Source: Ferruginibacter sp. (lineage in GTDB: Bacteria > Bacteroidota > Bacteroidia > Chitinophagales > Chitinophagaceae). From it: DNA of 64,000 bases. The notes under the pieces were generated by a model. The model did no database searches and was not told where the DNA came from. It saw nothing but the letters and a program-made list of their open reading frames with translations. The position numbers and the translations under genes were made by a program. The stretch's first letter is position 1; every line of letters starts with the position of its first letter. The stretch lies in contig JACMLJ010000023.1 of NCBI GenBank assembly GCA_014379625.1, positions 32,274 to 96,273 on the forward strand, written 5' to 3'. Positions 27,153-35,522 of this stretch are shown piece after piece.

Positions 27153-27259
27153 ATTTTTCATATAACAACAGGGAAAATTACGCTCGCTGTATAAAAAGCA
27201 GGCAATCGTAAAAAAGGTAAACAAAATTAAAAAGGCAAACAATCGCAGTTTTTCAATTC

Positions 27260-27275
27260 ACAGGTAATCACCTGT
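27260..27275. promoter_or_regulatory. Palindrome ACAGGTAATCACCTGT upstream of nirD
   Basis: Perfect 6-bp arms ACAGGT/ACCTGT around AATC, 157 bases before nirD. The arm and spacing geometry would suit a Crp/Fnr-type dimer, such as the one encoded at 31024, but this is not shown. Confidence 0.45.
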
Positions 27276-27402
27276 ATGGCAAATTATTTTATTATATACC
27301 TCAATTTTTTAAAATAGAAATTTTGCAGTCGAATATAGTAACGTCCGTACAGTTCCACATTGCTTCTCAGCCCGGACAATAATTTTATGTAGTAAAATGC
27401 CA

Positions 27403-29982
27403 TCATTTCCAGTCTGCCACTTTTTTCTGTTCCCGCATTGTCTCAAATTTTACAGTCGGGTCTTTTACCTCAGGGGCGTTCACAAAATGATTAAAACGTT
27501 TTTTAATTTCAGGATTTTCAATCGCTTCCTTCCATTCACATTTATAACAATCCACCAGGGTCTGCATTTCGGCCTCCCATGCTTGGGCCATACCCAGGCT
27601 ATCGTTCACTACCACATTGCGGATGTAGTCAATACCACCCTCCATTTTATTGAGCCAGGTAGCCGTTCTTGTTAGTGTGTCGGCGGTTTTTATATAGAAC
27701 ATTAAAAAACGGTCAATGTATTTGATGCAGGTTTCATCATCCAGGTCTGCGGCGAGTAACAGGGCATGCTGGGGCTTGCTTCCCCCATTGCCGCAAATAT
27801 GCAGGTTCCAGCCCTTTTCGGTAGCGATAATCCCAAAGTCTTTGCTTTGCGCCTCGGCACATTCCCGGATACATCCGCTTACGCCGCCTTTTAATTTATG
27901 AGGGGAACGTAAACCGCGGTACCTTTCTTCGATACGGATGGCATAACTAACGCTGTCGTGTAGCCCAAAACGGCACCAGGTACTCCCCACACAACTTTTA
28001 ACGGTGCGCAGGGATTTCCCATAAGCATGGCCGCTTTCAAAACCCGCGGCTATCAGCTGGCCCCATATATCCGGCAGATCATTTAAATGGGCGCCAAATA
28101 AATCTATCCTTTGTCCGCCTGTAATTTTTGTATAGAGATTATATTGTTTGGCAACCTGGCCTATCACGATCAGTTTATCGGGGGTAATTTCTCCACCTGG
28201 GATACGGGGAACAACAGAATAGGTTCCTCCTTTTTGAATATTGGCTAAAAACCGGTCGTTGCTGTCCTGTGCGGTATCATTTCCTTTTTTCAGGATCATT
28301 TCTCCCCACAAGCTGGCGAGGATAGACGCTACCGGTGGCTTGCACAATTCACATCCGTCGCCCTTACCTAATTTATCCAACACTTCATTATATGTTTTCA
28401 ATTCATGCAATTTCACCAGGTCAAACATTTCCTGTCGGCTGTAATTAAAATGTTCGCACAGTATATTGCGTATATATTTTCCCTGCGACTTCATCGTGTA
28501 CAGCATGAGGTCTTTTACCATGGGCACACACCCTCCACAACCTGTACCCGCTTTTGTACATTTTTTGATAGCATCCATTGTTTCGCAAGCCAGCTCCGAT
28601 ACGGCATTGCAGATAGCTCCCTTGCTAACAGTTTCACAACTGCAGATCATGGCTTCATCAGGTAACCCCTGCACACCGGCGCCAGCAAGGTTTTCGCCAC
28701 CCCGGGAACCCAATACCAGGTCTTCCGGGTTTGGAGGTAACACCAGTTTATTCTTACAGGTTTGCAACAACATATTATATTGCTCCGCGTCTCCCACCAA
28801 TACGCCACCCAACAATTCTTTGCCGTCAGCAGAAATATTAATCCTTTTATAAATCCCTTTCATGGTATCTTCAAATACTACGGTCCGGATATTTTCACCA
28901 GTTAAAAAAGGATCACCAAAACTGGCTACATCAATTCCAATCAGTTTTAGTTTGGTACTCATGTCGTAGCCGGTAAAAGCCACCCGGCCCCCTGAAGGGG
29001 GAGGTCCGGAAAACTCTGCAATGTTAGTAATTTCCTTAAAACCGAAGGGTACCACTCCACCTGTACGGGGCAGCGAGGCTAAGTTTTCCGCCACTACACT
29101 TGCCATTTCATATCCCGGAGCCACCAGTCCATAGATCATTCCACTGTATAAAGCACATTCTCCTATGGCGAATATGGATGGATCATTGGTCTGTAATTTT
29201 TCATCCACCACGATTCCACCCCTTGACCCGGTTTCCAGTCCGCAAAGTTTTGCAAGTTCATCTCTTGGTTTTATGCCGGCAGAAATTACCAGCATATCTA
29301 CTTCAATGGATGTGCCATCAGAGAACTGCATGCCGGTAATGCTTTCGCCTCCTGAAATTTCACTGGTATTTTTACTGGTATGAATTTTAAGACCCAGCAT
29401 CTCCAATTTGTTCCTTAAAATATTGGAGCCGGCATCATCTATTTGCCTGGGCATCAGGCGGGGAGCAAATTCAATCACCTGTGTATTGGAAATACCCAGG
29501 TCAAGCATCGCTTTGGCTGCTTCAAGCCCTAGCAATCCGCCGCCAATCACAGCACCTGTTTTGGCTTTCCGTGCGTGGGCATTCATCATTTCAAGGTCTT
29601 CTATTGTTCTATATATAAATACCCCTTGTTTATCTACTCCCGGAATAGGGGGAACAAAGGCAGCGGAACCGGTTGCCAGCACCAGGTAATCATAAGATTC
29701 GATAATGCCTTTGTGTGAATGAACTGTTTTTGCGGTGCGGTCGATAGATTGAACGGGGTCTCCAAGGTGGAGGCGGATATTATTATCCTGATACCAATCC
29801 AATCCGGCAAGTGTTAGGTCATCGGCAGTTTTGCCTGCAAAGAATTCACTTAAATGTACCCGGTCGTAGGCAGGGCGGATTTCCTCTCCAAATACAATTA
29901 ATTCCACGCTTGGTGCCATTGATTTAAGCTTTTCGCAAAACTTATATCCTACCATCCCATTTCCGATAACCACTACTTTCAT
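27403..29982 (-). CDS. nirB: NADH-dependent nitrite reductase large subunit
   Basis: 859-residue cytoplasmic siroheme enzyme reducing nitrite to ammonium. Order: FAD/NAD domain (MKVVVIGNGMVGYK, VLATGSAAFVPP, AVIGGGLLGLEAA), two BFD-like Fe-S domains (MICSCETVSKGAI...GCGGC and the GDGCELCKPP segment), ferredoxin-like half-domain, then the siroheme/4Fe-4S domain with CVGSTWC and GCIRECAEA ligands. ATG at 29982 gives the canonical start; an earlier in-frame ATG at 30021 only adds a non-homologous leader. Between ENLA and AFTGYDMSTKLK there are about 31 extra residues relative to the FAD module of the nitrate reductase here. Part of that insert is the dispersed GC-rich repeat. It is divergent from cobA, which supplies siroheme. 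Confidence 0.95.
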   Translation of the reverse strand: MKVVVIGNGMVGYKFCEKLKSMAPSVELIVFGEEIRPAYDRVHLSEFFAGKTADDLTLAGLDWYQDNNIRLHLGDPVQSIDRTAKTVHSHKGIIESYDYLVLATGSAAFVPPIPGVDKQGVFIYRTIEDLEMMNAHARKAKTGAVIGGGLLGLEAAKAMLDLGISNTQVIEFAPRLMPRQIDDAGSNILRNKLEMLGLKIHTSKNTSEISGGESITGMQFSDGTSIEVDMLVISAGIKPRDELAKLCGLETGSRGGIVVDEKLQTNDPSIFAIGECALYSGMIYGLVAPGYEMASVVAENLASLPRTGGVVPFGFKEITNIAEFSGPPPSGGRVAFTGYDMSTKLKLIGIDVASFGDPFLTGENIRTVVFEDTMKGIYKRINISADGKELLGGVLVGDAEQYNMLLQTCKNKLVLPPNPEDLVLGSRGGENLAGAGVQGLPDEAMICSCETVSKGAICNAVSELACETMDAIKKCTKAGTGCGGCVPMVKDLMLYTMKSQGKYIRNILCEHFNYSRQEMFDLVKLHELKTYNEVLDKLGKGDGCELCKPPVASILASLWGEMILKKGNDTAQDSNDRFLANIQKGGTYSVVPRIPGGEITPDKLIVIGQVAKQYNLYTKITGGQRIDLFGAHLNDLPDIWGQLIAAGFESGHAYGKSLRTVKSCVGSTWCRFGLHDSVSYAIRIEERYRGLRSPHKLKGGVSGCIRECAEAQSKDFGIIATEKGWNLHICGNGGSKPQHALLLAADLDDETCIKYIDRFLMFYIKTADTLTRTATWLNKMEGGIDYIRNVVVNDSLGMAQAWEAEMQTLVDCYKCEWKEAIENPEIKKRFNHFVNAPEVKDPTVKFETMREQKKVADWK
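28983..29010 (-). repeat. GC-rich dispersed repeat core in frame in nirB
   Basis: The coding strand reads GGACCTCCCCCTTCAGGGGG then CCGGG, matching the repeat core but with one extra C and one extra G. It is translated as GPPPSGGR, in a different frame from the copy in the nitrate reductase gene. Confidence 0.65.
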
Positions 29983-30011
29983 GGCGTAAAATTTATTAGA
30001 TGACCAATAAG

Positions 30012-30065
30012 TAGCAAGCAATTATCGTATTGTCATTTTTTACATTTAATATTTAGCAAGCAATT
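30012..30065. promoter_or_regulatory. Direct repeats TAGCAAGCAATT between nirB and cobA
   Basis: The 12-mer TAGCAAGCAATT occurs at 30012-30023 and 30054-30065, 42 bases apart (about four helical turns). A TCATTTTTTAC-like string follows each. It lies in the nirB/cobA divergent promoter region, so it may be a regulator site. Confidence 0.5.
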
Positions 30066-30182
30066 TAATCATTTTTTTACTTGTTATTTATTATTTATAT
30101 CATAAAAATACAGGTAATATTTGAATTTCAAGTATATTTGTTAATATTTATTTTATATATTTTTCATAATAATATAAAACTT

Positions 30183-30956
30183 ATGGTTACACAAATACTG
30201 TCTCTTGTGGGTGCTGGTCCCGGGGATCCTGACTTAATCACCCTTAAAGCTATTAAAGCAATTGGTGCCGCAAATGTGATTTTATATGATGCCCTTGCAA
30301 ACGAAGAGCTATTGAATTACGCTTCTCCAACTGCTTTAAAACGATTTGTAGGAAAACGTTTTGGCTGCCATGCTTTATCGCAACAGGAGATCAATATACT
30401 GATCATTGAATATGCCCGTTCGCATGGACATGTAGTGCGTTTAAAGGGAGGGGACCCATTTGTATTTGGCCGGGCACAGGAAGAAATAGCAGCCGCAAGC
30501 AATGCTGGCATAGCCGTTCGGGTTATACCCGGTATATCCAGCGCTATCGCTGTACCGGCTTCCCAAATGATACCGCTTACCTGCCGGGGTGTTAATGAAA
30601 GTTTTTGGGTAACTACGGGCACTACCCAATCCGGGGAGATTTCGAAAGATATTAAACTGGCTGCGCAATCATCGGCCACTGTGGTTATTTTAATGGCCAT
30701 GAGCAAACTGGAAGCGATCATGGATATATTCGTGACTAACGGCAAAGGGGAAACGCCTGTTGCCATTATCCAGGATGGTACCACGCCAAAAGAAAAAATA
30801 ATCATTGGCAAAGTGAAGGACATATTCTTTAAATCACAATATGCTGAATTGACGAACCCGGCGATCATTATCGTGGGGGAAGTGGTAAAATTTCATTCAT
30901 CACAATTTAAAGAATTACAGGTTTCTAATAGTCTTACTGAAGTACCCCACCTTTAA
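30183..30956 (+). CDS. cobA: Uroporphyrinogen-III C-methyltransferase
   Basis: 257-residue SUMT that uses S-adenosylmethionine to methylate uroporphyrinogen III at C2 and C7, the first step to siroheme. Family motifs: LVGAGPGDPDLITLKA at the start, VRLKGGDPFVFGRAQEEI, VIPGISSAIAVPA, PLTCRGVNESFWVTTG, VILMAMSKLE, PVAIIQDGTTPKEK. The ATG at 30183 (MVTQILS) is chosen because the frame upstream to 30081 is AT-rich and non-homologous. Divergent from nirB, whose product needs siroheme, and 67 bases ahead of the Crp/Fnr gene on the same strand. Confidence 0.94.
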   Translation: MVTQILSLVGAGPGDPDLITLKAIKAIGAANVILYDALANEELLNYASPTALKRFVGKRFGCHALSQQEINILIIEYARSHGHVVRLKGGDPFVFGRAQEEIAAASNAGIAVRVIPGISSAIAVPASQMIPLTCRGVNESFWVTTGTTQSGEISKDIKLAAQSSATVVILMAMSKLEAIMDIFVTNGKGETPVAIIQDGTTPKEKIIIGKVKDIFFKSQYAELTNPAIIIVGEVVKFHSSQFKELQVSNSLTEVPHL

Positions 30957-30964
30957 AAAGCGGG

Positions 30965-30972
30965 TACCTTTG
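30965..30972 (+). promoter_or_regulatory. Possible -7 box (TACCTTTG) before the Crp/Fnr gene
   Basis: TAnnTTTG match about 50 bases before the start of the regulator gene, just after the cobA stop. No convincing -33 element. Confidence 0.3.
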
Positions 30973-31023
30973 CAATACAGGTATTATTTTTTTTCGTGAG
31001 ATTTTGCGCTTAACTTTCCTGTG

Positions 31024-31719
31024 ATGAAAAAGAAGAAAAACGATTGTGACTTGAAAAGTTGCTTCCTGTGCAAGTTTTGCTTACCTGAATGGTTACCCGC
31101 TATTGAAGCCAATAAAAAAACAATGCATTTTAAAAAAGGTGAACTGATCTTTGAAGAAGGGGAAGAGGTAAAAGGCATGTATTTTGTTTTTAGTGGTACG
31201 GTAAAAGTGCATAAAAAATGGGGGAAGGAAAAAGAGCTGATCATACGGTTTGCCAAAAATGGGGACATCTTTGGTCACAGGGGTTTTGGAGAGGAAACTG
31301 TTTATCCTGTTTCCGGCACTGCACTTGAACCAACAACAGTATGTTTTATCAACCTCGACTTTTTTAAAACAACACTCAGAATAAACAATGATTTTACAAT
31401 AAAGCTATTGAAGTTTTATGCAGATGAGTTACAACGTTCGGAGAGAAAAATGGGCAACCTGGCGCACATGCAGGTAAAAGGGCGTATTGCTTATTCCCTT
31501 CTTTCTTTGAAAAATAAATTTGGTACTACAACAGGCGGGGCTATTGATATCATCATAAGCCGGCAGAACCTGGCTTCTTATGCAGGCACCACTTACGAAA
31601 CTGTTTTCAGAATCATTAATGAATTTATCCAGGAAGAATTGATCACCCTCAACGATAAAAGTATCGCCATCCTTAACGAGGACACTTTAATCAACCTGGC
31701 AAAAGAAGATGATCGCTAA
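31024..31719 (+). CDS. Crp/Fnr-family regulator with four N-terminal cysteines
   Basis: 231-residue transcription factor: cyclic-nucleotide-binding-like beta barrel at about 30-130 (FKKGELIFEEGEEVKGMYFVFSG, GDIFGHRGFG), dimer helix (LLKFYADELQRSERKMGNLA) and a winged HTH (VKGRIAYSLLSL, ISRQNLASYAGTTYETVFRIINEF). Before the barrel is a cysteine cluster CDLKSCFLCKFC (C8, C13, C16, C19), placed as in FNR and so a possible Fe-S or other redox centre. ATG at 31024 is preferred over GTG at 31021. Gene order after cobA and opposite nirB makes it the likely regulator of nitrate/nitrite assimilation in response to oxygen, NO or nitrite. That role is an inference. Confidence 0.9.
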   Translation: MKKKKNDCDLKSCFLCKFCLPEWLPAIEANKKTMHFKKGELIFEEGEEVKGMYFVFSGTVKVHKKWGKEKELIIRFAKNGDIFGHRGFGEETVYPVSGTALEPTTVCFINLDFFKTTLRINNDFTIKLLKFYADELQRSERKMGNLAHMQVKGRIAYSLLSLKNKFGTTTGGAIDIIISRQNLASYAGTTYETVFRIINEFIQEELITLNDKSIAILNEDTLINLAKEDDR

Positions 31720-31726
31720 AGGGAAT

Positions 31727-31812
31727 AGGTGATGATGAATTGTCAATAGGCAACTTGCAACAGGCATGAGTGAATAAAAATCGTTCATTACTACTAACTA
31801 CTTATTGCTAAC
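31727..31812. repeat. Two adjacent heptamer arrays, 7 and 4 units
   Basis: 31727-31775 reads AGGTGAT GATGAAT TGTCAAT AGGCAAC TTGCAAC AGGCATG AGTGAAT, and 31785-31812 reads TCATTAC TACTAAC TACTTAT TGCTAAC. It fills the space between two convergent genes and runs into the stop codon of the second. Confidence 0.7.
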
Positions 31813-32293
31813 TACCCAGTTTATACAAACCGACTATTTCTCCAAATCCTACAATTAATCCGCTCATCGCTTTTTCAAGTTGTACTTTATCGGCAGAAGC
31901 CGGTAGGTCGAGAAGATCGTTTAATGCATACACTTTAAAAAAATACCGGTGAGTACCGGATGGTGGGCATGGGCCATCATAATGATGATGACCAGAATCA
32001 TTTACCCCCTCTACCCCGTGAACTTCGTTTTCTTTTATATGATGAGTAACAGGTATATTCCAGATAATCCAATGCACCCATGTTTTCGATGGTGCATCAG
32101 GATCATCAACAATGAGTACCAGACATTTCGCTTCATCGGGTATTTGTTCAATATCAAGCGGGGGATTGATATTTATTCCTTCGCAGGTATACAGGGCAGG
32201 TATCATGCCGTTGTCTGCAAATGAAGTACTGCTTAGTTTTAACCTTTTATAGGCGACCGCTTTTGTTGCTTCTTCATTTTTCATACATGCCAT
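31808..32293 (-). CDS. PEBP-like (YbhB/YbcL Raf-kinase-inhibitor-like) protein
   Basis: 161 residues of the phosphatidylethanolamine-binding fold. The ligand-pocket motifs are VLIVDDPDAPSKTWVHWIIWNIP and GPCPPSGTHRYFFKVYALND; FADNGMIPALYTCEGININPPL is the usual N-terminal region. No signal peptide, so it is cytoplasmic. The bacterial family has no settled function. It lies three bases after the small Pro/Glu-rich gene on the same strand, so the two are likely co-transcribed. Start ATG at 32293, with a second ATG three codons in. Confidence 0.9.
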   Translation of the reverse strand: MACMKNEEATKAVAYKRLKLSSTSFADNGMIPALYTCEGININPPLDIEQIPDEAKCLVLIVDDPDAPSKTWVHWIIWNIPVTHHIKENEVHGVEGVNDSGHHHYDGPCPPSGTHRYFFKVYALNDLLDLPASADKVQLEKAMSGLIVGFGEIVGLYKLGS

Positions 32294-32296
32294 ATT

Positions 32297-32491
32297 TTAT
32301 TTTCCGGGTTGCGGAATCTCAGTTGGGATATCCGGTTGAAGCGGCTCCACTTTTGGAAAAGCTTCCGGGGTTTCTACCGGTAACGGCGGATTTTCGGGGA
32401 CAGTTACCGGCGATATTTCGGGTACTTTTTCGGGTCCTGGAATTTCTTCAGGAATCTCTGGAATTTCACCCGGATTATTAGTGTTTGCCAT
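32297..32491 (-). CDS. Small Pro/Glu-rich protein
   Basis: 64 residues, dominated by Pro, Glu and Ile/Val in loose repeats (PEIPEEIPGPEKVPEI, PENPPLPVETPEAFP, PDIPTEIPQPG). There is no signal peptide or hydrophobic segment, and it would be extended and acidic. Such short PxIPE-rich proteins are seen in this phylum, but I know of no function. Evidence for a real gene is the regular composition, an ATG start, and placement three bases before the PEBP gene on the same strand. Confidence 0.55.
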   Translation of the reverse strand: MANTNNPGEIPEIPEEIPGPEKVPEISPVTVPENPPLPVETPEAFPKVEPLQPDIPTEIPQPGK

Positions 32492-32735
32492 ATTTTCTTA
32501 ATTAGTGATGATTTTTTTATTAACGGATAAAAGATTGCTTCTTAAGCAGGCAGCATTTTTTTGATGCATAACTTGTAACTGGATTTCTTTTAAATTCAAA
32601 AAAATATCAATGGATATTTGCTTTATAAAGTTACCATAGTATCCATAAATTTTATTAACCTTTTTAAACAAATACAGGGGTATATTGCAGCGCATTGGTT
32701 GATTAAAAATTACTATTAAATTCAATTTCGTTCTT

Positions 32736-34199
32736 TTATTTCTTTTGAACCTGCGCCGGAAGGTTTGCGGGAAAGGCGGATTCCCCATCCAGGCTTATAA
32801 TTTTTAACCCGCTTACCCCATAACTTTCCAATGCATGTGCGAAATAGGGTGGTTTGTTATCACCCCACTGCAACGAGCTGTTTCGTATACTAATACCTGT
32901 TGCTTTATCAATATAAAAACCAGAAGTTCTTCCTTTTACAAAACCTTCTACACTAGCGGGCCTACGGTCATATGTACCACCCGGTATAGCTGTTGTTTTA
33001 TTAATGAATACATCCACTTCATCAAAAACAATGTTTACTATTTTATCCGCGGATTCACCACTAACATAAATACCATTTTCGCTGCTGCATTTAATATTAC
33101 TGAAATAAATATTTTTAACTTCCCCTACCCTGCCTTGCGTAGCTCCTTTTGGGAAACGCCAGTTGGCATCCTTATTATTGCCACTTGCACGCCGGTAAGC
33201 GGTAATATAAATTGGCTCAGCCTTACCCCACCAAACATCCGAAAAAAGATGTCCTTCAATGATCATATTTGAAAATATCACATCACTTACCACCCCTTCA
33301 TCCCTGTTTTGAATTCCTACGCCACGGTTGCTTTTTTTAATAATGCAGTTATTGAACAATACCTGCCTGATGGTATCCATATTTTCCGAACCGATCTTTA
33401 TGGCGCAACTGCGGCTTGTCATCGTACAATTGGTAACTGTAATATTTTCGCAGGCCCCAAATTCCTCAAACTCCCGCCTGTTCTTTAAACAAATACAGTC
33501 ATCCCCGCTTTCAATATAACAATCGCTGATGCGTACATTTTTACTATGGTCCAGATCAATACCATCGCTGTTACGCACTTTTAAACTATTCACCAGTGTT
33601 ATGCCACTGATTACTACATCATCGCAACCAACGAGGTGCAAAGTCCAATAAGCTGAGTTGCCAATTTTCACATCTCTTATCCGGATGTTTTTTCCACCAA
33701 CAATAGTTAATACATGCGGTCGCGGATCCAGTATGCTGAAGGGTTTCAGCTCATAAGAATCTTCCAGTCCGGCGCCCATAAACGAGATGCCATTACCATC
33801 AATTTCGCCGTTTCCACTGATGGTCAGGTTCTGTATGTTCTCCCCTCCAATCCAGATCGTGCCCTCTCCGGGGTTTTGACGGAATGCACTTTTTGTATAA
33901 ACTTTTTCATCTGGGTTGGCCAGCAACTTTGCGCCGCCCTGCAGGTGAAAATCGATATTTGATTTTAAATTAAACGGACTTGCCATAAAAGTAAACGGCG
34001 CCGTAAACAGCACCCTGCCGCCGCCTGCTTCAGCACAGGCATCAATGGCTTTTTGAATGGCAACCACATCATCGGTTACGCCATCACCCACGGCGCCAAA
34101 ATCTTTTACGATGAAAACTTTTTGCCGGTTTCCCTGGGCGAGAACTGTGTTGCCGGTTTTAATCAATAGCAAACAGACAATGAGGAGTTTAATTTTCAT
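32736..34199 (-). CDS. Glycoside hydrolase family 28 (polygalacturonase-like), secreted
   Basis: 487 residues with a signal peptide (LLIVCLLLIKTGNTVLAQ), a pectate-lyase-superfamily start (FIVKDFGAVGDGVTDDVVAIQKAIDAC) and a right-handed beta-helix of many I/V-rich turns. GH28 catalytic aspartates fit RNSDGIDLDHSKNVRISDCYIESGDDCICLK. The usual GHG histidine segment is replaced by SRSCAIKIGSEN, as in several bacterial GH28 branches, and SNRGVGIQNRD stands where RIK usually lies. It probably cleaves galacturonan or a rhamnogalacturonan fragment in the periplasm or outside. No pectin-utilisation genes adjoin it. Confidence 0.88.
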   Translation of the reverse strand: MKIKLLIVCLLLIKTGNTVLAQGNRQKVFIVKDFGAVGDGVTDDVVAIQKAIDACAEAGGGRVLFTAPFTFMASPFNLKSNIDFHLQGGAKLLANPDEKVYTKSAFRQNPGEGTIWIGGENIQNLTISGNGEIDGNGISFMGAGLEDSYELKPFSILDPRPHVLTIVGGKNIRIRDVKIGNSAYWTLHLVGCDDVVISGITLVNSLKVRNSDGIDLDHSKNVRISDCYIESGDDCICLKNRREFEEFGACENITVTNCTMTSRSCAIKIGSENMDTIRQVLFNNCIIKKSNRGVGIQNRDEGVVSDVIFSNMIIEGHLFSDVWWGKAEPIYITAYRRASGNNKDANWRFPKGATQGRVGEVKNIYFSNIKCSSENGIYVSGESADKIVNIVFDEVDVFINKTTAIPGGTYDRRPASVEGFVKGRTSGFYIDKATGISIRNSSLQWGDNKPPYFAHALESYGVSGLKIISLDGESAFPANLPAQVQKK

Positions 34200-34467
34200 A
34201 AAAAAATTTATTATTCAGAAACCACCTGAAGTAAAAATGCCTTTCTTCTTTCGTGGTGTAGTACAGGCCCGACAATTTAAATACAATATTAAATAATGCA
34301 AATGAAATGTATCCGGTTTTTCAGGGCATTACCTTTTCACCAATTTTACTACTGATTTAAGTTAGTTGGTCAATAGCTGCTAAAATACCCTTAAATTATA
34401 CCCCGATTTTTAAACAGACCTTTAACATATCCGCTCCATTTTACTCAATTTTTAAACTGTATTCAAA

Positions 34468-34475
34468 TAACTTTG
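34468..34475 (+). promoter_or_regulatory. Possible -7 box (TAACTTTG)
   Basis: TAnnTTTG match ending two bases before an ATG at 34478. Transcription would begin after that ATG, which supports the second ATG at 34499 as the start of the OmpA-like gene. Confidence 0.4.
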
Positions 34476-34498
34476 CAATGAAAATTAAAATCAAAAGT

Positions 34499-35365
34499 AT
34501 GAAACTAAAAAATGTGATCCTTTTCATTGTCGTGTCCACCATTTTCTTTTCCTCTTGTGTGAGCAAGAAAATTTTGAAAGGCGAACAACTACGTTATATT
34601 CAACTACAATCGGAACAAACAAAATTGCAGGAGGAATTAAAAAATTGTAATGACCTGACCACAGAGAATGCACGCAAAAAAGCTATCCTGGAAACGGAAA
34701 TAGAGAGCTTGAAAAAACAAATTGATTACCTGAAAGAAAATAATAACCAGGCATTGAAACAGTTGGAAAATTTATCCGTGATTTCGGGATCCCAGGCCGA
34801 AAGTATAAAAAAATCTCTCGATAATATCGGGTCAAAAGATGCTTATATTCAGAATCTCCAATCTGCGCTCAATCGTAAAGATTCTTTAAACCTTGTATTG
34901 GTAACCAATTTAAAAGGGGCCATTGGCAACCTGGATGACCAGGACATCAATATCAAGGTAGATAAAGGTGTTGTGTACATTGATATTTCAGATAAATTAT
35001 TGTTTAAAAGTGGCAGCTACGATGTAACAGATAAAGCTAAAGAGGTATTGGGCAAAGTGGCGCTTGTGTTAAAAAATCAACCTGATATTGAATTTATGGT
35101 GGAGGGCCATACAGATAATGTAGCTTTTAAAAGCGCCGTATTAATTGACAACTGGGACCTGAGCGTAAAAAGGGCAACAGCAATAATACGTATTTTACAA
35201 AAACAATATGGACTTGATCCTGCACACATGGCAGCATCCGGGCGTGGCGAATACAAACCAGTTGCAGACAACAGTACCACGGAGGGAAAGGCTGCCAACC
35301 GCAGAACAAGAATTGTGATACTGCCACAACTTGACCAGTTTTTTAAATTATTGGAGAAAAAATAA
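34499..35365 (+). CDS. OmpA-family lipoprotein with coiled coil
   Basis: 288 residues. Lipoprotein signal ending at FFSSCVSKK, a long coiled coil at about 30-120 (LQSEQTKLQEELKNC, ETEIESLKKQIDYLKENN), and a C-terminal OmpA peptidoglycan-binding domain (DKLLFKSGSYDVTDKAKEVLGKVA, FMVEGHTDNVAF, NWDLSVKRATAIIRIL, ASGRGEYKPVADN, NRRTRIVILP). It would anchor the outer membrane to peptidoglycan. The ATG at 34499 is preferred to 34478 because of the promoter-like box at 34468. A terminator follows at 35385. It is a single-gene unit, convergent with the glycosylase gene. Confidence 0.93.
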   Translation: MKLKNVILFIVVSTIFFSSCVSKKILKGEQLRYIQLQSEQTKLQEELKNCNDLTTENARKKAILETEIESLKKQIDYLKENNNQALKQLENLSVISGSQAESIKKSLDNIGSKDAYIQNLQSALNRKDSLNLVLVTNLKGAIGNLDDQDINIKVDKGVVYIDISDKLLFKSGSYDVTDKAKEVLGKVALVLKNQPDIEFMVEGHTDNVAFKSAVLIDNWDLSVKRATAIIRILQKQYGLDPAHMAASGRGEYKPVADNSTTEGKAANRRTRIVILPQLDQFFKLLEKK

Positions 35366-35384
35366 TTACAAAAAATATTTTACT

Positions 35385-35418
35385 AAAAAAAGCCACTTTT
35401 CAACCAGGTGGCTTTTTT
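35385..35418 (+). terminator. Rho-independent terminator
   Basis: A-tract, GCCAC stem, 11-base loop, GTGGC, then six T (35413-35418), 20 bases after the OmpA-like stop. Confidence 0.85.
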
Positions 35419-35522
35419 ATTAAAATGGCGAAATACCCATTCCCTTTAACCGGGTCACACCGTGGAAATCCTCACGATGGTTGCGGGAAGGATGATGCTG
35501 CGATGAGTTGGAGAATCTCAAT

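Noticed and set aside
32498..32788. 96-codon minus frame after the GH28 gene
   Set aside because: It overlaps the GH28 C-terminus in another frame and reads through an AT-rich spacer.
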